64,000 bases of DNA from Cellulophaga baltica (GTDB lineage: Bacteria > Bacteroidota > Bacteroidia > Flavobacteriales > Flavobacteriaceae): contig NZ_FNBD01000001.1 in the NCBI RefSeq assembly GCF_900102165.1, positions 525,697-589,696 of the forward strand, given 5' to 3'. Positions 53,482 to 62,287 of the stretch are shown here, in pieces (position 1 is the first letter of the stretch; every line of letters begins with the position of its first letter). The position numbers were made by a program, and so were the translations under genes. The notes under the pieces are model-generated. The model saw only the letters and a program-made list of their open reading frames with translations. It made no database searches and had not been told where the DNA came from.

Positions 53482-55755
53482 ATGAAAACCCTAATAAAGC
53501 TACTATTTACGCTCTGTTTAATTCTACCATATGCTGCCATAGGGCAAACTACTCAAATATCTGGGATAATTCTAGATCAAAAAACACCAGTGCCATTTGC
53601 TACTATTTTAATTGCAGGCACTACCCTGGGAACATCCTCTGATGCGGACGGAAAGTTTTCCTTTGATCTTATTCCAGGATCATACGCCTTTAAAGTTTCT
53701 GCCATAGGCTATACCTCAGCGATACAAAATGTTACACTAACAGAAAACAGTACTATAGTCATAAATCTAATAAGCCACTCTGAGCAATTAGAAGAAATGG
53801 TAGTTACAGGAACTTTAAAAGCTGTCAGCAGGTCAGACAGCCCAGTACCCGTAGAAGTATACAGTCCCACTTTTCTAAAACAAAACCCTACAGCCAGTAT
53901 TTTTGAAGCATTACAAAATGTAAACGGAGTACGACCACAAATAAATTGTAATGTATGCAACACGGGCGACATACATATTAATGGTCTTGAAGGGCCCTAT
54001 ACTCTGGTTCTAATAGACGGAATGCCCATTGTTAGTGGTCTAAGTACGGTTTATGGTTTATCTGGGATTCCTAACTCCTTAATAGAACAGATTGAAATTA
54101 TAAAAGGTCCTGCCTCCAGTTTATACGGGAGTGAAGCCGTTGGAGGTCTTATAAACATCATTACAAAAAACACACGACAAGCACCAAAATTTTCTATGGA
54201 TGGTTTTGCAACTAGTTGGGGTGAATATAATTTAGACGCTGGCGGTAACATTAACATCGGTAAAAAAACAAACGTTTTACTTGGCATCAACTACTTTAAT
54301 TTTAATTCCAAGATCGATAATAATGGGGATAATTTTACAGATCTAACGTTACAAGATCGAATTTCCGTATTCCAAAAGTGGAATTTTCAACGAGATGAAA
54401 ATCGGGTTTTATCACTTGCCGGACGATTTTTCTACGAAGACAGATGGGGAGGAGAGTTACAATGGACTCCAGAATATCGTGGTGGAAATGAAATATATGG
54501 GGAAAGCATCTACACGCGAAGATTTGAAGTATTAGGAAAATATGAGCTTCCCATAAAAGAAAAAATGATGTTTTCTTTTTCCTATACAGATCATGATCAA
54601 AATTCTGTCTATGGAGATGTTGCTTATTTAGCGAAACAGCGTATTGGTTTTTCTCAATTAACTTGGGATCTAAGTAAAAACAAGCATGATGTTTTAATAG
54701 GAACGTCTTTACGGTATAACTATTATGATGACAATACTACTGCTACCGCAGAGTTAGATAAAAACAAGCCAGATGAAGTTGTAATCCCTAGTGTATTTGC
54801 TCAAGATGAGATAGCTTTTACAAAGCAACAATCCCTACTCTTAGGGCTTCGCTATGACTATGATATACGCCATGGTGCAATTTTTACCCCAAGAGTGGCA
54901 TACCGCTGGAAAATGACCGACAATAATATCTTACGTTTAAACGCCGGAACAGGGTTCCGTGTGGTTAATATATTCACAGAAGAACATGCCGCACTTACAG
55001 GATCTAGAGATGTTATTATAGCAGAAGCTCTTAAACCAGAGCAATCTTTTAATATCAACCTTAATTACCTAAAAAAAATATATAGTACCAGCGGGTTATT
55101 TCTCGGCTTAGATTTATCTGTATTTTATACCAACTTTAGCAATGCCATACTACCTGATTATGATACCAACCCCAATCAAATTATCTATGATAATTTAGAA
55201 GGCAAATCTATTGCACAAGGTATAAGCGGAAATATTGATATAGCCTTCCCAAATGGAATTAAAGTACTATTAGGAGCTACAATTCAAGAGGTAACTACTA
55301 CAGAAAAAGGCATTAAGACACCACAAATTCTTACGGAGAAATATTCTGGTACCTGGAATATATCATACACTATACCTAAAAGTAAATTAAGCATTGATTA
55401 TACAGGAACTATTTATGGTCCCATGCGCTTACCGCTTTTAGGTAATTTAGATCCGCGAAATGAATATTCTCCAACATGGAGTATACAAAATGTACAACTC
55501 ACCTATAAAGGAATAGATAAATTTGAAATCTATGGCGGATTGAAAAATTTATTGAATTGGACACCCAACAAAGGAAATCCTTTTATTATAGCTCGAGCAG
55601 AAGATCCTTTTGATAAAAATGTAACTTTTGATCCTAACGGAAATGCCATGGCAACACCTGATAATCCATACGCATTAACTTTTGATCCCACCTATGTTTA
55701 TGGACCCAATCAAGGTATCAGAGGATTTCTTGGCCTACGCTATAGAATAGATTAA
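53482..55755 (+). CDS. TonB-dependent receptor with CxxC in the plug, probably metal uptake
   Basis: A 757-residue TonB receptor: signal peptide, carboxypeptidase-like domain (ISGIILDQKTPVPFATILIAG), TonB-contact region EEMVVTGTLKAVSRSDSPVPV, plug, 22-stranded barrel ending FLGLRYRID. Within the plug, QINCNVCNTGD carries C156 and C159, as seen in a group of Bacteroidota metal or haem receptors. The GPASSLYGSEAVGGLINIITKN plug end is canonical. Its divergent DtxR-type neighbour and palindromic promoter argue for uptake of iron, manganese or a chelate. Confidence 0.88.
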   Translation: MKTLIKLLFTLCLILPYAAIGQTTQISGIILDQKTPVPFATILIAGTTLGTSSDADGKFSFDLIPGSYAFKVSAIGYTSAIQNVTLTENSTIVINLISHSEQLEEMVVTGTLKAVSRSDSPVPVEVYSPTFLKQNPTASIFEALQNVNGVRPQINCNVCNTGDIHINGLEGPYTLVLIDGMPIVSGLSTVYGLSGIPNSLIEQIEIIKGPASSLYGSEAVGGLINIITKNTRQAPKFSMDGFATSWGEYNLDAGGNINIGKKTNVLLGINYFNFNSKIDNNGDNFTDLTLQDRISVFQKWNFQRDENRVLSLAGRFFYEDRWGGELQWTPEYRGGNEIYGESIYTRRFEVLGKYELPIKEKMMFSFSYTDHDQNSVYGDVAYLAKQRIGFSQLTWDLSKNKHDVLIGTSLRYNYYDDNTTATAELDKNKPDEVVIPSVFAQDEIAFTKQQSLLLGLRYDYDIRHGAIFTPRVAYRWKMTDNNILRLNAGTGFRVVNIFTEEHAALTGSRDVIIAEALKPEQSFNINLNYLKKIYSTSGLFLGLDLSVFYTNFSNAILPDYDTNPNQIIYDNLEGKSIAQGISGNIDIAFPNGIKVLLGATIQEVTTTEKGIKTPQILTEKYSGTWNISYTIPKSKLSIDYTGTIYGPMRLPLLGNLDPRNEYSPTWSIQNVQLTYKGIDKFEIYGGLKNLLNWTPNKGNPFIIARAEDPFDKNVTFDPNGNAMATPDNPYALTFDPTYVYGPNQGIRGFLGLRYRID

Positions 55756-55800
55756 TAAAAGCTAGGGTATTGTTACTTTATTACGGATAGTTTAAATTGG

Positions 55801-55808
55801 TATCTTTG
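55801..55808 (+). promoter_or_regulatory. -7 element before the exported protein / crtY pair
   Basis: TATCTTTG is a full match to TAnnTTTG, 16 bases before the start at 55825. The nearest TTG upstream gives too long a spacing. Confidence 0.5.
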
Positions 55809-55824
55809 AAAAAAATAGCTGATA

Positions 55825-56817
55825 ATGAAACCTACATTTTACCTAATTATCTTTTTGATTGTTTTTAGCACCCAGGCACAAACCTCTAATAGCGAAATTG
55901 TAGCTTTAGGTCCAGATGAAGAAAAAGAAATCTTGATTCCCGCTTATAAGAATGATGTGGTTACTATAAGTATAACACCTAAGAGTAAAAAAGCAAAAAA
56001 GAACAATTTTCTACTATACCAATACCCGAGCAAATTATTAGTAAAGGTAGAAGGCGAGAAAACCTTCTCGCAAACCATTACAATTTCTAACAACGGTATT
56101 TATAAGTTAGTTCTTAGAAATAATAATTCTAAGCTTAGTGATTATCAGCTTAACTATGAAATAGTATCCTCGCGGAAAAAGAAACCACAAATAGGCTATA
56201 AAGTAAAAAAAGATACTACCTACGGTTTTCCTACAGAGCGTTTGGTAGATAAGAAAAAACTAGAATCTGTTTCTATTCAAAATGAGAAGTTTTATTTAAA
56301 TAGCACCTCCAACGCATTATTAAAAGGCGGTAAAAATAGAATTATTATGCCCGTAAGTTTACCAAAAAACACGATAGAATGGTATTATGTATTTAGCGCT
56401 TCAAGAGAAGAAAATGACATAAAAAACACCTTATCATCATTTAATTTTGCATCACAACTTACAAAGTTTATCAAAGAAGATAATGAAATACAGAGTGCAG
56501 TAAGCAATTTAAATCCTCCTCCCGGAGCTAATATTTGCGATATCTATGTGATAAATTCTGATAAAGATGCCGAATTATTTAAAGAAAAAGAAGATTTCAA
56601 ATCTAATTTAGAAGGTACTCGTGAAAATTTCAAGTCTGGTATTGTAAAAGTATCTACAACAGATAAAAGTTACTTAGGCATTAGAAACCCTGATAATATT
56701 TATGGAATACATATAGCTATTGAAATAATAGCTTTGGTAGCAAAAACAGAAAAAGTAAAAGAGACTGTAAATATTCCAATCATTAAAAGTTACCAGATAC
56801 CCTATTTAATAGACTAA
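55825..56817 (+). CDS. Exported protein of unknown function, coupled to lycopene cyclase
   Basis: A 330-residue protein with a signal peptide ending TQAQ. The first 120 residues look like a beta-sandwich (EKEILIPAYKNDVVTISI ... ISNNGIYKLVLRNNNSKLSDY). The rest contains a conserved-looking IEWYYVFSASREENDIKNT block and PPPGANICDIYVIN, with no known domain. Its stop shares its last base with the lycopene cyclase ATG, so the two are translated together. A role in pigment placement is speculative. Confidence 0.6.
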   Translation: MKPTFYLIIFLIVFSTQAQTSNSEIVALGPDEEKEILIPAYKNDVVTISITPKSKKAKKNNFLLYQYPSKLLVKVEGEKTFSQTITISNNGIYKLVLRNNNSKLSDYQLNYEIVSSRKKKPQIGYKVKKDTTYGFPTERLVDKKKLESVSIQNEKFYLNSTSNALLKGGKNRIIMPVSLPKNTIEWYYVFSASREENDIKNTLSSFNFASQLTKFIKEDNEIQSAVSNLNPPPGANICDIYVINSDKDAELFKEKEDFKSNLEGTRENFKSGIVKVSTTDKSYLGIRNPDNIYGIHIAIEIIALVAKTEKVKETVNIPIIKSYQIPYLID

Positions 56818-57959
56818 TGAATTCTTTTGATTACATAATCATTGGTGCAGGAGCAGCTGGTTTATCGTTAGCGAATGCTATGGGTAAGGATTCTTTTTTT
56901 TCTAAAAAGTCTATTTTACTTCTCGATAAAAATGCTAAGCAAACTAATGATAGAACATGGTGTTTTTGGGAAAAAGGTGAAGGAGATTTTGATGATATTC
57001 TACATAAAAAATGGAGCTCAATACAATTTGCTGGACAGCAGATTGATCAAAAATATCCGATTGCGCCCTATGAGTATAAAATGATTCAAGGGTTAGATTT
57101 TTACGCCTCTATGTTCAAAAAGTTGGATGAATATCCGAACATTACTTTTTTAAACGAAGAGGTGATATCTGTAACTAATACTGCCACCGTTAATACGGTA
57201 AAGACTGCAAATAACACTTTTATAGCCGCTACCCTATTCAATAGTATCTTTGATTATAAAGAAGCTTTACAGCAGCAAAAATATCCTGTTTTACAACAGC
57301 ATTTTATTGGTTGGTTTATTAAAACAGAGCAGCCTGTATTTGATCCTAAAGTGGCTACATTTATGGACTTCTCAATTCCTCAAAGAGGAAATACGCGTTT
57401 TATGTATCTGTTACCAACCACAGCACATGAAGCGTTAATTGAATACACTTTATTTTCTGAGCACTTATTAAAGGCATCTGAATATGAAGAGGCAATAAAA
57501 AAATACATCTCCCAGAAAATTGGAGTAAATAACTATGAAATTGTAGAAACAGAACAGGGCAGTATCCCTATGACTTCTTATAATTTTACAAGCAAAAATA
57601 CTTCGAAACAAATATTCATTGGTACCGCTGGCGGATGGACAAAAGCGAGTACCGGCTACACTTTTAAAAGCACACAGAAAAAAGTAACCTTATTAATCCA
57701 ACATTTGAAAGATCAAAAGCCACTTCAAAATTTTGGAAAAAGAGATAAATTTTGGTTTTATGACCTTTTACTGCTAGATATTCTACACCGCAGAAATGGT
57801 CTTGGCCAGTCTATCTTTGAGGCGCTCTTTAAGAATAGAAAACCACAGCTCATCTTCAAGTTTTTAGATGAAGAAACAAGCCTTTTAGAGGACGTAAAAT
57901 TTATTTCCGCACTTTCTCCTATGCCATTTATTAAAGCCTTGTTACGTCGTATCTTTTAA
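56817..57959 (+). CDS. crtY: Lycopene beta-cyclase (CrtY family)
   Basis: A 380-residue flavoprotein that closes the ends of lycopene to beta-carotene. The FAD-binding N-terminus is DYIIIGAGAAGLSLANAM; DRTWCFWE, the family signature, is near residue 45. GWFIKTEQPVFDP, MDFSIPQ, RFMYLLPTT and ASTGYTFKSTQKK are later CrtY/CrtL blocks. Length fits. It implies carotenoid or zeaxanthin-type pigment. Other crt genes are not in this window. It meets the prenyl-synthase gene tail to tail with no spacer. Confidence 0.9.
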   Translation: MNSFDYIIIGAGAAGLSLANAMGKDSFFSKKSILLLDKNAKQTNDRTWCFWEKGEGDFDDILHKKWSSIQFAGQQIDQKYPIAPYEYKMIQGLDFYASMFKKLDEYPNITFLNEEVISVTNTATVNTVKTANNTFIAATLFNSIFDYKEALQQQKYPVLQQHFIGWFIKTEQPVFDPKVATFMDFSIPQRGNTRFMYLLPTTAHEALIEYTLFSEHLLKASEYEEAIKKYISQKIGVNNYEIVETEQGSIPMTSYNFTSKNTSKQIFIGTAGGWTKASTGYTFKSTQKKVTLLIQHLKDQKPLQNFGKRDKFWFYDLLLLDILHRRNGLGQSIFEALFKNRKPQLIFKFLDEETSLLEDVKFISALSPMPFIKALLRRIF

Positions 57960-58934
57960 TTATACCTTTCGTTGCATTAAACTTTCTCCAAATTTCTTAA
58001 GAAGCAATTTCTTTTCTTCAGAAATCTCTAATTTGGTCAATACCACAAAAGCCTTTTCAGTATAGATAGATATTTCTTCTTGAGTACGTTCTGCAGCACC
58101 GCTGTCTATAAAAATACTTTTTACTGTTTCAATTTTTTCGGTAGCATCTGCGGGTTGTATAGAAAATAAATGCTCTAATTCTTTTACTTGTTCTGGAGCA
58201 GAATGCTCTATTGCTTTTAAATATAGAAACGTCTTTTTATTCTCTATAATGTCTCCTCCTACTTGTTTTCCAAATGTTTTTGGATCTCCAAAGGCATCTA
58301 AATAATCATCTTGTAGCTGAAATGCAATCCCTAAATTTCTTCCAAATTCATAAATACTATTTTGACCCTCTAAAGAAGCATTCGCGATAATGGCTCCCAT
58401 TTTCATAGCTGCTCCTACCAGAACTGCCGTTTTGTATTCTATCATTTTCAAATACTCCGGAATTGTAACGTCATCTCTAGTTTCAAAATCTACATCATAT
58501 TGTTGCCCTTCACAAACCTCAATAGCTGTTTTACTAAATAGTTTCGCTAGACTTCTAAATACCTCTCCTTCGTAATTTTCAAAAAGCTGATAGGCATTAA
58601 TCAACATGGCATCTCCTGAAAGTATCCCGGTATTGATATCCCATTTCTCATGAACGGTAGCTTTTCCTCTTCGCAAGGGAGCATCATCCATAATATCATC
58701 ATGCACCAGTGAAAAATTGTGAAAAACCTCAACAGCCAAGGCAGCATCTAATGCTTTTTTATAATCTGAACCAAAAATATCAGCAGTCATTAACGTTAAA
58801 ATAGGTCTCAAACGCTTCCCTCCTAACGCTAAAATATAATTGATAGGTTCATATAAATTAATAGGCTCTTCAAGTTTGGTATGCGCTTCTAAATAAGCTA
58901 TAAATTCTTTACGGTAATCTTCTATGCGTTGCAT
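57960..58934 (-). CDS. Polyprenyl (geranylgeranyl-type) diphosphate synthase
   Basis: A 324-residue all-helical prenyltransferase. The preferred start is 58934; the frame runs 27 codons further but without similarity. The first Asp-rich motif is D79-D80-I-M-D83 and the second is near FQLQDDYLDAFGD. The residue before the first motif set (LVH, small side chains) fits a C15-C20 product. It likely supplies geranylgeranyl diphosphate for carotenoids, including the crtY product's precursor, though a C15 or longer product is possible. Confidence 0.88.
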   Translation of the reverse strand: MQRIEDYRKEFIAYLEAHTKLEEPINLYEPINYILALGGKRLRPILTLMTADIFGSDYKKALDAALAVEVFHNFSLVHDDIMDDAPLRRGKATVHEKWDINTGILSGDAMLINAYQLFENYEGEVFRSLAKLFSKTAIEVCEGQQYDVDFETRDDVTIPEYLKMIEYKTAVLVGAAMKMGAIIANASLEGQNSIYEFGRNLGIAFQLQDDYLDAFGDPKTFGKQVGGDIIENKKTFLYLKAIEHSAPEQVKELEHLFSIQPADATEKIETVKSIFIDSGAAERTQEEISIYTEKAFVVLTKLEISEEKKLLLKKFGESLMQRKV

Positions 58935-58949
58935 CTGGCAATTTTTTAT

Positions 58950-58981
58950 CAAAAATACATTAAACCTCCCAAATAGTACAA
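58950..58981 (-). promoter_or_regulatory. Promoter of the prenyl-synthase gene
   Basis: On the minus strand, TATTTTTG (58950-58957) is the -7 box and TTG (58979-58981) the -33, with 21 bases between. The start codon at 58934 lies 15 bases downstream of the -7 box. Confidence 0.65.
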
Positions 58982-59039
58982 AAGTGTTTCTTAAAGGAAG
59001 CTTACAAAAAATCAAATGTTAAATTATCGTAAATACTTT

Positions 59040-59079
59040 GGAAACTTTTTTTGTTTTTAAAGTTTCCGAATTACATTTG
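59040..59079 (+). promoter_or_regulatory. Palindromic operator overlapping the TetR/efflux promoter
   Basis: GGAAACTTT (59040-59048) and AAAGTTTCC (59059-59067) form a perfect 9-base inverted repeat with a 10-base centre. The -33 TTG (59051-59053) lies in the centre and -7 TACATTTG at 59072-59079 follows 18 bases later. This is the expected autoregulatory site of the TetR regulator. The ATG is 10 bases after the -7 box. Confidence 0.75.
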
Positions 59080-59088
59080 CAACCAATT

Positions 59089-59694
59089 ATGAAAGAAAAA
59101 GTTTTAGATAAGGCAACTGAAATGTTTTTGACCCTAGGGTTCAAAAGCGTTACTATGGATGATTTAGCCCATGAAATGGGTATCTCTAAAAAAACCATAT
59201 ATGCTCATTATGAAAATAAAACCAAATTAATAGAAGAGTGTACACTGCAATTATTTTGCTTCATATCAACAGGTATTGATGCTATTTGTACGTTACAAAA
59301 AAACCCTATTGAAGAGCTTTTAGAAATTAAGAAGTTTGTGATGCAGCACCTAAAGGACGAAAAATCTTCTCCCCAGTACCAATTACAAAAATATTACCCT
59401 AAAATATATGCTTCACTAAGATCTAAGCAATATGACGCGATGCGATCATGCGTCATTAACAATATCAAGAAAGGTATAGACCTGGGTATTTACAGACCTA
59501 ATCTAAATATCGAATTTGTCTCTAGAATATATTTCACCGGAGTAACTAGTATAAAAGATTTTAGCTTATTTCCGCCAGATTTATTTCCTGTTAATAAACT
59601 ACAAGATGAATATTTAGAATATCACCTTAGAGGAATTGTAACTCCGGAGGGAAGAAAAGTTTTAAATGAACTTATTAATTCAAATCAAGAATAA
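59089..59694 (+). CDS. TetR family repressor of the efflux operon
   Basis: A 201-residue repressor; start at 59089 (an upstream in-frame ATG at 59038 lies inside the operator). N-terminal helix-turn-helix: ATEMFLTLGFKSVTMDDLAHEMGISKKTIYAHYENKTKL (residues about 8-46). The rest is a helical ligand domain with no recognised ligand motif. It heads a four-gene operon with the TolC, adaptor and RND genes, spaced 38, 40 and 12 bases apart. It presumably senses a substrate of the pump. Confidence 0.85.
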   Translation: MKEKVLDKATEMFLTLGFKSVTMDDLAHEMGISKKTIYAHYENKTKLIEECTLQLFCFISTGIDAICTLQKNPIEELLEIKKFVMQHLKDEKSSPQYQLQKYYPKIYASLRSKQYDAMRSCVINNIKKGIDLGIYRPNLNIEFVSRIYFTGVTSIKDFSLFPPDLFPVNKLQDEYLEYHLRGIVTPEGRKVLNELINSNQE

Positions 59695-59731
59695 AACAAA
59701 CAATAGTAGAAAACCCAATAACAATCAACGT

Positions 59732-61066
59732 ATGAAAAATCATTTCTTAACCTTCCTAGCCTTACTATACCTTTCTATAGGCATGGCGCAGGAAACTAAA
59801 AATAGCTTTACGCTAGATGAGGCTATTAATTTTGCTCTAGAGAATAACTATAGCGCTATTAATGCCAGTAGAGATATCGCTGATGCCAAAAAACAAAAAT
59901 GGGAAACCATTGCTGCTGGCTTACCGCAAATTAATGGAGCCGTTAGTTATCAGAACCAATTGAAGCAACCAATATCTCTGATTCCGGCAGAATTTTTTGG
60001 AGGAGAAGAAGGTACTTTTGCCCCTGTAATTTTTAGCGAACCTCAAAGTTTAACAGCAACCGCTACCCTTAGCCAACAAATTTTTGACGGCTCGTATATC
60101 GTTGGGGTTCAGGCTACAAAAACCTTTATTGCTTATAGCAAAAACAATCAAGAGAAAACCAAATTAGAGGTTAAAAAAGCCGTAGTACAAGCTTATGGTA
60201 ATGTACTATTAGCAGAAGAGAGTGTTAAAATTTTAGAAAACAACATTGCTACTTTAGAGAAGAATCTTTTTGAAACAAAGAAGATTTATGAAAATGGATT
60301 AGGAGATGAAGAAAGTGTTGAACAGTTACAGATCACCTTATCTTCTGTTGAAAATCAGCTCAAAAATGCCGAACGTTTAAAAATTATTACGCTTCAAATG
60401 TTAAACTTAACGATGGGTATTGCAACAGACAGCCCTACGTTATTGTCTGACAATTTAGATGATTTGGCGCAACAAGAAACAGATTTAGCCTTTGCAGACA
60501 CCTCATTTAATCTCAAAAACAATGTAGACTACAAAATGGCCTTAAATCTAAACGAGCAACGTGCTCTAGAGTTAAAGTTACAACGCAGTAAAGCATTACC
60601 AACCTTAAATGCTTTTATAAACTACGGTAGTTCTTCCTATAGTGATCAATTTAATTTTTTCAAAGACGAAACAGAATGGTTTGATTATTCCGTTGTTGGA
60701 GTAGACTTAAACATTCCTATTTTTAGCTCCCTAAAAAGAAGTGCGAGTACGCAGCGTGCTAAAATTGCTTTAGAGAAATCAAAAACACAATTAACAGAGG
60801 CCGAACAGCAAATAAAACTTCAGCTCAAAAAAGCACAAAGTGATTATATTTTAGCTATTGAACAATATGCAACATATAAAGAAAACTTAGCCCTTGCAGA
60901 ACGCATCGAAAACAAAAATCAGATTAAATATTCTGAAGGTATTGCCAGTAGTTTTGAGCTAAGACAAGCACAACTACAACTATATGATGCTCAAAACACT
61001 TATCTACAATCTATGGTAGATGTTATTAATACCAAGACAGAACTAGAGGTAGTTCTTAACAATTAA
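59732..61066 (+). CDS. TolC-family outer-membrane efflux channel
   Basis: A 444-residue TolC-like protein. The start at 59732 gives a signal peptide ending GMAQ; upstream in-frame codons from 59666 are not part of it. Two tandem halves of long coiled-coil helices with short beta segments (FTLDEAINFALENNYS, then INGAVSYQNQLKQP; second half ALPTLNAFINYGSSSY) are typical. It ducts exported compounds across the outer membrane, working with the adaptor and RND pump below. Confidence 0.9.
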   Translation: MKNHFLTFLALLYLSIGMAQETKNSFTLDEAINFALENNYSAINASRDIADAKKQKWETIAAGLPQINGAVSYQNQLKQPISLIPAEFFGGEEGTFAPVIFSEPQSLTATATLSQQIFDGSYIVGVQATKTFIAYSKNNQEKTKLEVKKAVVQAYGNVLLAEESVKILENNIATLEKNLFETKKIYENGLGDEESVEQLQITLSSVENQLKNAERLKIITLQMLNLTMGIATDSPTLLSDNLDDLAQQETDLAFADTSFNLKNNVDYKMALNLNEQRALELKLQRSKALPTLNAFINYGSSSYSDQFNFFKDETEWFDYSVVGVDLNIPIFSSLKRSASTQRAKIALEKSKTQLTEAEQQIKLQLKKAQSDYILAIEQYATYKENLALAERIENKNQIKYSEGIASSFELRQAQLQLYDAQNTYLQSMVDVINTKTELEVVLNN

Positions 61067-61105
61067 GCCCATTACAATAAAACAATCAACTAGAAAAAAT
61101 ATACA

Positions 61106-62275
61106 ATGAAAAAATTATTAATTGCAAGCGCAGCCGCCTTCCTACTTGTAGCATGTGGTGGAGATAAAAAGAAGTCAGTTGAAGATGTTATCGCAACTAC
61201 GAACCCTGAAGAAATTAGAACTAAACGTGCTGAATTGGTTGGAGAGCAACAAACAATTCATGATAAAATTAAACAGCTAGATGAAGCTTTAACGCAATAT
61301 GATACGGTTAAAAAGGTTCCTTTAATTACCACCATTACTGCTAAAAACGAAGTATTTAATCACTATTTAGAATTACAAGGAAATGTAACTACGAAAGACC
61401 TTTTAGTAATTACTCCTGAATATAACGGCATTCTAACTAACATATACGTTAAGGAAGGTCAAAATGTCCGCAAAGGTCAAATCTTAGGAAAAATTGATGA
61501 TGGTGGCTTAAGTCAGCAAGTTGCCCAGTTAGAAATTCAAGCAGAATTAGCTAAAACTACTTTTGAGCGTCAAAAACGTTTATGGGATCAGCAAATAGGA
61601 AGTGAAATTCAATATCTGCAAGCAAAATCTACTTACGAAGCTCAATCTAGAGCAGTAGCGCAATTACAACAACAAATCGCTAAAACAGTTATTAGAGCTC
61701 CTTTTTCTGGTACTATTGATGATGTTATTACCGAGCAAGGTAGTGTTGTAGCTGCAGGGCAATCTCAAATAATGCGTATTGTTAATTTAGACCATATGTA
61801 TATTGAAACAGATGTACCTGAAAATTACATCACCAATGTTTCGAAAGGTAAAAGCGTAGAAGTAGAGTTTCCTATTCTTGGAAAAACAATTAGCACTAAA
61901 ATTAGACAAGCAGGAGATTTCATTAATCCATCTAATAGAACGTTTAAAGTAGAGGTTGGTATTCCATCAAAAGAATCTGGCGTAAAACCTAATTTAACAG
62001 CTCGTCTAAAAATTAATGATTATACAAATGAAAATGCCGTATTAATTCCTCAAAGTATTATTTCTGAAAATGCAGACGGAGAACAGTATGTGTATTTAGT
62101 GAGTGATAAAAAAGCGAATGAAGAAGGGGTTGCCAAAAAAATCATTATAAAAACAGGTAAAACTCAAGGTGATGTTATTGAGGTTTTAGAAGGTTTAGAA
62201 AATGGTGCTGAAATAATCAAAGAAGGTGCGCGTAGTGTTGAAGATGGCCAAACTGTTAAAGTAATTAATCTTTAA
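61106..62275 (+). CDS. RND periplasmic adaptor lipoprotein (HlyD/AcrA family)
   Basis: A 389-residue adaptor with lipobox ending VAC (C17). A coiled coil near residues 35-75, the biotinyl-lipoyl domain (YNGILTNIYVKEGQNVRKGQILGKID), a helical hairpin (AELAKTTFERQKRLWDQQIGSEI), and the partner lipoyl half (TVIRAPFSGTIDDVITEQGSVVAAGQS) appear in the expected order. It bridges TolC and the RND permease. Confidence 0.92.
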   Translation: MKKLLIASAAAFLLVACGGDKKKSVEDVIATTNPEEIRTKRAELVGEQQTIHDKIKQLDEALTQYDTVKKVPLITTITAKNEVFNHYLELQGNVTTKDLLVITPEYNGILTNIYVKEGQNVRKGQILGKIDDGGLSQQVAQLEIQAELAKTTFERQKRLWDQQIGSEIQYLQAKSTYEAQSRAVAQLQQQIAKTVIRAPFSGTIDDVITEQGSVVAAGQSQIMRIVNLDHMYIETDVPENYITNVSKGKSVEVEFPILGKTISTKIRQAGDFINPSNRTFKVEVGIPSKESGVKPNLTARLKINDYTNENAVLIPQSIISENADGEQYVYLVSDKKANEEGVAKKIIIKTGKTQGDVIEVLEGLENGAEIIKEGARSVEDGQTVKVINL

Positions 62276-62287
62276 ACCAAAAAACGA

